A stretch of 10,418 nt of DNA from JARRLC01 sp050290865 (GTDB lineage Bacteria > Pseudomonadota > Alphaproteobacteria > Rhizobiales > Rhodomicrobiaceae). The position numbers and the translations under genes are program-made. The notes under the pieces are model-generated. The model made no database searches. It had not been told where the DNA came from and worked only from the letters and a program-made list of their open reading frames with translations. The DNA is taken from NCBI GenBank assembly GCA_050290865.1, contig JBNKIW010000073.1:1-10418 (forward strand), given 5' to 3'. Below, piece by piece: positions 1 through 5,110 of this stretch (positions are counted from its first letter, which is position 1; every line of letters begins with the position of its first letter).

Positions 1-28
1 TGCACTTACGGCGGTTCCCATGGCCCAT
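1..28 (-). CDS. IS21-associated small zinc-finger-like protein, first 9 codons only
   Basis: On the minus strand an ATG at 28-26 opens a frame reading MGHGNRRKC before the window ends. This is identical to the N-terminus of the accessory protein encoded from 9372 in the right-hand IS21 copy. A strong ribosome binding site, GGAGGGG, lies 6 bases before the ATG, which supports this start in both copies. Only the start is visible, so whether the gene is intact is unknown. Confidence 0.6.
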
Positions 29-206
29 CGCGTCCCCTCCTGCGAGGACGCATCATCGGCCAACGCACTGCCTGTCCGATCTCAATGTTTGGAAGAGCCG
101 CCGCGCACCTGCGCCATCCTGGACCGCTCAATCGGCAGCGCCCGTCCGGCCCGCGATCGCAATTTCAAGCCGCTGGTTTTAGAGGAAATTCAGACCGCCG
201 CTGACA
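1..206 (-). mobile_element. IS21-family element, 5' terminal part only (runs out of window)
   Basis: This stretch is the reverse complement, with roughly 25 scattered differences, of positions 9193 to about 9400, which lie just upstream of an istA gene. The element end is placed at 206 because the two copies stop matching there and the outward end reads TGTCAGC on the minus strand, with the TG...CA termini usual for IS21. The two CAGCGG..TGAATTT terminal repeats seen in the right-hand copy are also present here. The transposase genes would lie to the left, outside the window. The element has interrupted a GNAT gene whose 3' end begins at 207. Confidence 0.8.
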
Positions 207-300
207 CCATACCGACCTGCGCAATCCCTATTCCAACCGCTGCTATGCCAAAATCGGGTTCAAGCCGGTAGGCGCGTCCCGGGTCTATCCGCTGGCGTGA
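207..300 (+). pseudogene. GNAT-family acetyltransferase, C-terminal fragment cut by IS21
   Basis: Reading in the frame of 211 to the TGA at 298-300 gives a peptide containing NPYSNRCYAKIGFKPVG. This matches the C-terminal acetyl-CoA-binding signature of GNAT acetyltransferases, where an N-P-x-S-N segment precedes Y-x-x-I-G-F/Y-x-P-V. These enzymes transfer an acetyl group from acetyl-CoA to an amine, and the substrate cannot be inferred from this fragment. The frame is closed by a stop inside the IS21 end at 202-204, so the gene was cut at 206/207. Its 5' part would lie beyond the IS, left of the window. The fragment is short, so the family call rests on one motif. Confidence 0.65.
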
Positions 301-301
301 T

Positions 302-360
302 GTTCCGGACACTTATGCGGTCCCGCGGTATCCGATCCGGGCATCGGAGCCTGATCGCCG
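302..360 (+). repeat. Imperfect direct repeat R1 (partner 1726-1784)
   Basis: Positions 302-360 align without gaps to 1726-1784 with 46 of 59 bases identical by hand count. The best core is CGGTCC.GCGGTATCC. One copy lies before and one after the IS110 transposase, in the same orientation. The repeat may hold end or recombination sequences of the element, or the second copy may be the beginning of another diverged IS110 relative. Confidence 0.7.
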
Positions 361-464
361 TAAGACCGTATGTCCTCCTTAGCGTTGAGGCAACTCACCC
401 CTGTTAGAAGTATCGAGGGGTACCCGGATTGTCTGGGTGAACCTCGACGCACGGAGGGTGAGAC
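302..464 (+). ncRNA. Candidate bridge RNA / structured leader of the IS110 element
   Basis: The 163-base leader before the transposase has clear secondary-structure potential. The strongest structure is at 413-447: an outer stem TCGAGG (413-418) pairs with CCTCGA (442-447), an asymmetric internal loop follows, and an inner stem ACCCGG (422-427) pairs with CTGGGT (433-438, one G-U) around the loop ATTGT. A second perfect 6-bp hairpin, TCCGAT/ATCGGA, spans 331-348, and a small GTTG/CAAC hairpin spans 384-394. IS110-group elements such as IS621 encode a bridge RNA of about this length in this position that specifies target and donor sites. The assignment here is inferred from position and structure. 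The RNA could instead lie in the 3' non-coding region, as in IS1111-group elements. Confidence 0.4.
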
Positions 465-1610
465 ATGAGTGGTCATACAGAAGTTTTCGTCGCATTCGAT
501 GTTGCCAAGCGGAAGAACGCGGTGGCCATTGCCGAGGCCGGGCGCGCGGGCGAGGTGCGGTACCTTGGCGAGATCGAGAACACGCCCGAGGCGACGTGCC
601 GGTTGGTTGCTAAATTGTCTGCTAAGTATACACGGCTGACTTTCTGCTACGAAGCCGGACCAACCGGCTATGGGCTCCATCGCTGGATCAAGGATCTTGG
701 GCACGAATGCCTGGTGGTTGCACCGTCGCTGATCCCAACAAAGCCTGGCGATCGGGTAAAGACGAACCGGCGCGACGCCATCAATCTCGTCAGATTGCTG
801 CGGGCCGGTGAACTCACCGCCGTCTGGGTCCCGGGCGAGGAACACGAGGCAATGCGCGATCTGGTGCGCGCCCGTGACGCCGCCGTCAATGATCTGCGTG
901 CGAAGCGTCAGCGCGTCACCTCGTTTCTGCTCCGGTATGGGCGCAGCTATCCGGGCAAGAAAACCTGGGGCGCCCGGCATGCACGCTGGCTGGCGGAGCA
1001 GAAAATGGAGCATCTGGCGCAGCGCATCGCCTTCGAGGAAACGGTGATGGCTGCCCGTCAGGCCAAGGAGCGTATCGAACGCCTTGAGGCGGCGATCATC
1101 GAGCTTGTGCCGCAGTGGTCGCTGGGACACGTCGCTGAGGGCATGCAGGCAATGCGGGGCGTCGATATCATCTCTGCCGCGATCTTTCTGGCGGAGGTGG
1201 GCGATTTGTCCCGCTTCGACAATCCCCGGCAGTTGACGTCGTATCTGGGGCTGGTGCCTGGCGAACGTTCGACCGGCGACAGCATCAAGCGCGGTCCCAT
1301 CACCAAGGCGGGCAATAAGCGAGCACGCCGGATGCTGGTCGAAAGTGCGTGGGCGTATCGCTTTCCGCCACGGATCAGCACACGGCAACAGCAGAAGCTC
1401 GAGAAGGCGCCACGGATCGTGCGCGAAATCGCCTGGAAGGCGCAGACGCGTCTGACCAGGCGCTATCGCGCTTTGAGCACCAAGGGAAAGAGGTCGACCG
1501 TCGCAGTCACGGCGGTGGCACGTGAACTGGCTGGCTTTCTATGGGCGGTTGGACGTGAGATCACGGCCGGCGTTACGTCTGCAGGACAGTTTCTCCGGAC
1601 GTCAGGCTGA
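465..1610 (+). CDS. IS110-family transposase (DEDD recombinase)
   Basis: This 381-residue protein is the transposase that moves the IS110 element. The N-terminal RuvC-like DEDD domain (about residues 6-160) shows FVAFDVAK with D12, CYEAGP with E63, and KTNRRDA with D104. The position normally occupied by the third acidic residue is N101. The C-terminal Transposase_20 domain (about 226-300) contains GLVPGERSTGDS, with S269 the likely catalytic serine, followed by the conserved ITKAGNKRARRMLVE segment. The middle part is helical and Arg/Lys rich. The start at 465 is supported by GGAGGG seven bases upstream. Length and domain order are normal, so the gene looks full length. Activity is uncertain because of the N101 substitution, although I believe this Asn variant occurs in other family members. 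Confidence 0.93.
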   Translation: MSGHTEVFVAFDVAKRKNAVAIAEAGRAGEVRYLGEIENTPEATCRLVAKLSAKYTRLTFCYEAGPTGYGLHRWIKDLGHECLVVAPSLIPTKPGDRVKTNRRDAINLVRLLRAGELTAVWVPGEEHEAMRDLVRARDAAVNDLRAKRQRVTSFLLRYGRSYPGKKTWGARHARWLAEQKMEHLAQRIAFEETVMAARQAKERIERLEAAIIELVPQWSLGHVAEGMQAMRGVDIISAAIFLAEVGDLSRFDNPRQLTSYLGLVPGERSTGDSIKRGPITKAGNKRARRMLVESAWAYRFPPRISTRQQQKLEKAPRIVREIAWKAQTRLTRRYRALSTKGKRSTVAVTAVARELAGFLWAVGREITAGVTSAGQFLRTSG

Positions 1611-1894
1611 CGCTCATCCCGCCTGGCACATCTTCGTGCATCGGCGGGGGCGAGGCCCGGCAGGGGAACTCCCGGCACCGCTTTGTGGCCGGTCATCGAC
1701 CGACGCCCGCCGTAAGACAGGGAACGCCCCAGACGCATATTCGGTCCTGCGGTATCCAACCCGCGCATCAGAGCTTGATCACCGACGTCTGACCGCTTCG
1801 CTCCCACCGATGCACGATCCACGAAACGGTCAGCTTCCGCGCCATACTGGCGCGGGAACAAAGAGTTGTGGCTCCGGAGGTTGACAAAGGACAT
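1611..1894 (+). other. IS110 3' non-coding region with hairpins and repeat R2
   Basis: No convincing gene is seen here. It is the non-coding right part of the IS110 element plus a short junction to IS66. Hairpins include CGGTC/GACCG at 1690-1702 and a perfect 7-bp stem CCGCGCC/GGCGCGG with loop ATACT at 1837-1855. Repeat R2 (1726-1784) matches the 5' leader, and 1776-1854 matches 4423-4495 beyond IS66. In IS1111-type members of the family the guide RNA lies downstream of the transposase, so this region is an alternative site for it. A rho-independent terminator is not supported, as no T-run follows the hairpins. Confidence 0.5.
1726..1784 (+). repeat. Imperfect direct repeat R2 (partner of 302-360)
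   Basis: This is the second copy of the 59-base repeat, located 116 bases after the transposase stop. The hairpin arms TCCGAT/ATCGGA of R1 become TCCAAC/ATCAGA here, so that small stem is not conserved by compensatory change. Its right end overlaps a second repeat family shared with 4423-4495. Confidence 0.7.
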
Positions 1895-1910
1895 CAGAGC
1901 GATGCTCCGG

Positions 1911-3485
1911 TCACAGGGGGGCGGAAGCGGCGTAGGCCCAGGGCATGAGTTCGTCGATGCGGCGGGCTGGCCAGCGGTTGACGAGCTTCTCAAGTACGTC
2001 GGTGAGCCAGGCGTGGGGATTGACGCCATTGAGTTTACATGTCTCGATGAACGACGCCACGATCGCCCAATTTTGGGCTCCCTGATCGTGCCCGGCGAAC
2101 AGGCTATTCTTCCGATTGAGGGTAAGCGGACGGATTGATCGCTCGACCGTGTTGGAGTCGATCTCGATGCGGCCGTCATCCAGGAAACGGATCAATCCAT
2201 CCCAGTGGTTCAAGCCGTAGTTCATGGCGTCGCGCACCGCCGACGTCTTGGAGACACGGCTGAGGCAGTCCTCGAACCAGGATTTCAGCTTCTCGATTTC
2301 CGGCCGGGACTTCGCCTGGCGGACGGCATGTCGCTTATCCGGTGGCCAGCCGCGGATCTCTTCTTCGATCTGGTACAGCTTCCGTATGCGCGCCAGCGCT
2401 TCGGAAGCGATAGGCGCCGGGCCTTTGGCGGCGATCTCGTAGAACCGGCGTCGCAGGTGCGCCCAGCAATAGGCGAGCGTCACCGGCCCGCCGACGCGAT
2501 CAGGACGTGTCAGGATGTTGTAGCCGTCATAACCGTCGACTTGCAGCACGCCGCTGAAGCCCTCCAGCAGCGCCGCTGCATGCTTGCCGCCGCGCCCCGG
2601 CGCATAGGAATAAATCACAGCGGGTGGCGTCGAGGCTCCCCACGGCCGATCATCGCTGACAAGCGCCCAGAAGTAGCCGGACTTGGTCTTGCCGCGCCCC
2701 GGCTCAAGCACCGGGCAGGTCGTTTCATCCGCGAACAGCTTGTCCATGTCTTTCAGGATGGTGAGCATACGGTCATGGAGCGGCTCCAACTCGGCCGCCG
2801 TTGCTCCCACCCAGCCTGCCAGCGTGGAACGGTCAAGGGTGATACCCTGACGGCTGAAGATCTGTGCCTGCCGGTACAGCGGCAGGTGATCGGCGTATTT
2901 GGATACGACGACGTCGGCGACGAGCCGTTCCGTCGGAATGCCGCCCTCGATCAGCCGTGGCGGCGCCGGCGCCTGCACCACGGCCTCCTCGCATTCGCAG
3001 CCATATTTGGGACGGCGGGTTACGATGACCCGGAAGCTCGCCGGCACTTTGTCGAGGCGCTCGGACTTGTCCTCGCCGATGACGTGCATCGGCTTACCAC
3101 AGCACGGGCAGACAGTGCTTTCCGGTTCGATGACCTGTTCAATCCGCGGCAGGTTCGCCGGCAGATGGCCACGGTTGGCGCGGCGTTTCTTCGTCCGCTC
3201 GTGCTTGAGGCCTTCGTCCTTCTTTTCCTCTTCGGCTTCAGTCTTGGCGCTGGCGGTCTCCAGCTCTTCCAGCGCAAGATTGAGCTGGTCTTCGCTCAAC
3301 CGTTCGGATTTGCGGCCGAAGTGCGCCCGCCGCAACACGGCAAGGATGTGATGGAGCTTGTCGTTGGCGGCGCTGAGCTGGTCGCGTTCTGCAATGAGGA
3401 GTTGCTTCTCCGCCCGCTCGGCCAATATGATGGCGTGCAGGGCGTCAATGTTGTCGGGAAGCGCATCGGGCGAAGCAGTCGTCAT
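1911..3485 (-). CDS. tnpC: IS66-family transposase TnpC
   Basis: This 524-residue DDE transposase catalyses IS66 transposition. Residues about 7-60 form a predicted coiled coil (the IDALHAIILAERAEKQ region), followed by an acidic and basic linker. A zinc-binding region follows with CPCC at 126-129 and CEC at 163-165. The catalytic core shows FADETT (D253), LQVDGYDGYN (D317) and DSNTVERSIRP (E448), the likely DDE triad, then the LFAGHDQGAQNWA segment and the IS66 C-terminal domain. I chose the ATG at 3485 over an upstream in-frame TTG at 3524 because the protein then starts MTTASPDALP, close to the usual position before the coiled coil. It lies 70 bases downstream of tnpB. It looks complete and intact. 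Confidence 0.95.
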   Translation of the reverse strand: MTTASPDALPDNIDALHAIILAERAEKQLLIAERDQLSAANDKLHHILAVLRRAHFGRKSERLSEDQLNLALEELETASAKTEAEEEKKDEGLKHERTKKRRANRGHLPANLPRIEQVIEPESTVCPCCGKPMHVIGEDKSERLDKVPASFRVIVTRRPKYGCECEEAVVQAPAPPRLIEGGIPTERLVADVVVSKYADHLPLYRQAQIFSRQGITLDRSTLAGWVGATAAELEPLHDRMLTILKDMDKLFADETTCPVLEPGRGKTKSGYFWALVSDDRPWGASTPPAVIYSYAPGRGGKHAAALLEGFSGVLQVDGYDGYNILTRPDRVGGPVTLAYCWAHLRRRFYEIAAKGPAPIASEALARIRKLYQIEEEIRGWPPDKRHAVRQAKSRPEIEKLKSWFEDCLSRVSKTSAVRDAMNYGLNHWDGLIRFLDDGRIEIDSNTVERSIRPLTLNRKNSLFAGHDQGAQNWAIVASFIETCKLNGVNPHAWLTDVLEKLVNRWPARRIDELMPWAYAASAPL

Positions 3486-3555
3486 GGCAACAATCTCGCT
3501 GATTTGCCGTCTGGCCGCATCCAAAACCGGACGGGCGAGTCATCCTGTCGCGGGA

Positions 3556-3909
3556 TCATTGTGTCGCCGTCGGCCGCGCAACCCGCGGCGCGTGGACGCG
3601 GGTCCAGTCAAGTCCCTCGAGCAGGGCGGACAACTGCGCCGGTGAAAGACGCATCACGCCGTCTTCGATCCGTGGCCAGCAAAACTTGCGGTCCTCCAGG
3701 CGCTTGATCAGCAGGCAGATGCCGGTGCCGTCCCAGAACAGCAACTTTATCCGGTCAGCCCGTTTCGAGCGGAACACGTAGATCACACCCGAGAACGGAT
3801 TGGCCTTGAATTCGGCCTCCACGATCGCAGCCAGCCCTATGGCTCCCTTGCGGAAATCGACCGGCTTCGTGGCAATCAGTACCCGCACATTGATTGGCGG
3901 CGCGATCAT
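3556..3909 (-). CDS. tnpB: IS66 accessory protein TnpB
   Basis: This 117-residue protein starts MIAPPINVRVLIATKPVDFRKG and carries the other IS66 Orf2 hallmarks: YVFRSKRADRIKLLFWDGTG, then CLLIKRLEDRKF and MRLSPAQLSALLEGLDW. TnpB is required with TnpA for transposition of tnpABC-type IS66 elements, and its biochemical role is not firmly established. Its ATG (3909-3907) overlaps what would be the usual tnpA stop as ATGA, the normal translational-coupling arrangement. In this copy the upstream tnpA frame reads straight through into tnpB, so a fusion protein could be made as well. Confidence 0.93.
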   Translation of the reverse strand: MIAPPINVRVLIATKPVDFRKGAIGLAAIVEAEFKANPFSGVIYVFRSKRADRIKLLFWDGTGICLLIKRLEDRKFCWPRIEDGVMRLSPAQLSALLEGLDWTRVHAPRVARPTATQ

Positions 3910-4362
3910 GTGACGGCCCTCACGGCACGCAGCACGGCCGCCATGCAGACGGACGGTCGCGCCGCCGAGCAGGATTTCGATCAGGGTCGCGCTCGCCGCC
4001 ACAGCAGGCGCTTCAGCCAGGGGTGCAGCAGAACGCTCATCAGTGATCAGCACCGGCGCAAACGCCGGCTCTCCGGCACCGCGTCCGGCAGCAGACGGAA
4101 AACCGCATGGCAGCCCGCCCGCATTGCGCTTGCGGAACTCGTTCCGCCAGTTGAACAACTGCTGCGGCCGGAGGCCATGACGCCGGGCCACATCCGAGAT
4201 CACCACCCCGTCCCGGCAGCTCTCCGCAATAATCGCCAGCTTCTTCTCCTCGGTCCACTCCCGGCGGCGCTCGACGCCCGTGATCACCTCGACCCGCTGC
4301 ACGCGTGAGGCCTCGGTTTTGACCTTACGGTCGACATTATGGTTGAAACGATAGGTGTTCAT
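3910..4362 (-). CDS. tnpA: IS66 accessory protein TnpA, C-terminus frameshifted and fused to TnpB
   Basis: The 151-codon frame starts at 4362 and holds a homeodomain-like helix-turn-helix at residues 36-80 (EWTEEKKLAIIAES, then DVARRHGLRPQQLFNWRNEF), a predicted DNA-binding role. It ends near a short beta segment IEILLGGATVRLHGG (128-142). Family members then continue with a helix ending in a sequence like VLRAVRA and a stop overlapping tnpB. Here that sequence (AVLRAVRAVT then TGA at 3908-3906) is present but in another frame. The frame actually open gives RAACREGRH and runs without a stop into tnpB. A small indel near 3935-3945 is the simplest cause. The TnpA fold should survive, but only a TnpA-TnpB fusion of 268 residues would be produced from this start. 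Confidence 0.85.
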
Positions 4363-4422
4363 GGGGCCGCATCATGCCCGCGTACGAGCGGCCACGGAAG
4401 ATGCCCTCAGAACATCGCTTAC

Positions 4423-4495
4423 TGATCGCCTCTGACTGTTGCGTTTCCATCGATACAGATCCATGATGCGGCGCCTTCCCTCCTATACTGGCGCG
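4423..4495 (+). repeat. IS110-end-like sequence right of IS66 (matches 1776-1854)
   Basis: This stretch aligns with the IS110 3' region at 1776-1854. Shared blocks are TGATC.CC, TCTGAC.G.T, CC..CGAT.CA, GATCCA.GA and ending .ATACTGGCGCG, with a few small gaps. It begins exactly at the IS66 end. It is probably a remnant of a diverged IS110 element into which IS66 inserted. Confidence 0.6.
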
Positions 4496-4551
4496 TGAAA
4501 CGGCGGAAGATCACCAAAGCAAAGCATTCATGGCGCACGAGGCCGACAAGA

Positions 4552-4609
4552 GACATTCCCGGTCTAGTGGAATTCTACCGCAGATTCCCCGTGGCCGGTA
4601 GGGAATGTC
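4552..4609. repeat. Inverted repeat, 9-bp arms, unknown nature
   Basis: The arms GACATTCCC (4552-4560) and GGGAATGTC (4601-4609) are perfect reverse complements separated by 40 bases. Inside them a second perfect pair GGAAT (4569-4573) and ATTCC (4584-4588) can form a nested stem. The structure lies between the IS110-like remnant and the TPR remnant. It could be a decayed IS or MITE end, or a protein-binding site. There is no T-run to suggest a terminator. Confidence 0.5.
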
Positions 4610-4660
4610 CGCGCAGGCTCATCAAGCGGCAAAGGTTGAGGGGTAAAACGTCATGAAACA

Positions 4661-5067
4661 ATGCAAGCCAACGGTCGCCGAAACAGACTCGCTTTCCTGT
4701 CCGATCTCGCGATGAGCCTTAGGGCGTTGGGGCAGACGCATCTGGGGGCTGGGCGGAGCGAGGTGGCGGCGGCAGCTTTTGAGGAAGGCTTGATGCTGAT
4801 CACGCCTTTCGTGGAGCAGCATCGGCAAGCCTTTGGCGATTTGGCCGGAGTCTTGAGAGCGATTATACTGAGGCCAGTAAGAAGGCTGGCCGGGAGCCCG
4901 ATGGCGCGCTGTTGCAGCGCATCGCCCGCGCACCTGGCGCGGAGAGAGAAGGCGGAGACATTGCGGCAGAAACGGAGGGCCAGCCAGCGCCGCGCAACGA
5001 GCCAGAGCCACCCCCCGCACGCGCCACAGAGAAACGCGACTGGTGGCCGTTCGGGCGCAAGCGGTAG
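4661..5067 (+). pseudogene. Tetratricopeptide-repeat protein remnant, truncated and frameshifted
   Basis: From 4661 the frame encodes a TPR-like unit: LSDLAMSLRALGQTHLGAGR, then EVAAAAFEEGLMLITPFVEQ, then QAFGDLAGVL. These match the L/A/G/A/A consensus spacing of TPR helices that mediate protein-protein contacts. At about 4856-4862 the natural continuation shifts to the next frame (start positions 1 modulo 3), which reads SDYTEASKKAGREPDGALLQ and ends ...KRDWWPFGRKR at the TAG 5065-5067. One missing base would explain the switch. The 5' side has an in-frame stop at 4637-4639 and no ribosome binding site before the ATG, so the remnant lacks most of the original repeats. It converges with the SLOG gene, ending 43 bases from it. 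Confidence 0.6.
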
Positions 5068-5110
5068 AGCGCGGGGGAGAATTCTGCTCGGGGTGGCGGG
5101 CGGGCCAGCC

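Larger units (their letters stand above)
302..1870 (+). mobile_element. IS110-family insertion sequence (outer limits approximate)
   Basis: One DEDD-type transposase gene lies between two structured non-coding regions, the layout of IS110-family elements. These have no conventional terminal inverted repeats and usually make no obvious target duplication, so the exact ends cannot be read from one copy. The left limit is set where an imperfect repeat shared by both non-coding regions begins, two bases after the GNAT stop codon. The right limit lies somewhere between the hairpin at 1837-1855 and the IS66 end near 1895. The element appears intact apart from the uncertain ends. Confidence 0.65.
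1895..4422 (-). mobile_element. IS66-family insertion sequence, tnpABC type
   Basis: Three co-directional minus-strand genes, tnpA, tnpB and tnpC, form the standard IS66 operon. The tnpA-side end is set at 4422 because the minus strand there reads GTAAGCGATGTTC, and IS66 ends typically start GTAAGCG. The tnpC-side end near 1895 reads CAGAGCGATGCTC and shares AGCGATG.TC with the other end. IS66 usually makes an 8-bp target duplication, but the flanks AAGGACAT (1887-1894) and TGATCGCC (4423-4430) do not match. Either the left end has decayed or been misplaced, or the flanks were rearranged after insertion. Confidence 0.85.

Noticed and set aside
20..271. Plus-strand reading frame in the left IS21 end, with an antisense counterpart at 9436-9161
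   Set aside because: It is antisense to the IS21 leader. The two copies differ at many amino acids and by a frame-changing indel, so there is no sign of protein-level constraint. The resemblance is explained by the shared IS end.
285..1388. Long minus-strand reading frame opposite the IS110 transposase
   Set aside because: It is a high-G+C shadow of a clearly recognisable transposase and contains no motif of its own.
1837..1855. GC-rich hairpin as a rho-independent terminator
   Set aside because: The stem is not followed by a T-run, and the next bases are GAACAAAG.
2205..3707. 500-codon plus-strand frame opposite tnpC
   Set aside because: It is antisense to the conserved TnpC sequence and low in protein-like features, a codon-bias shadow.
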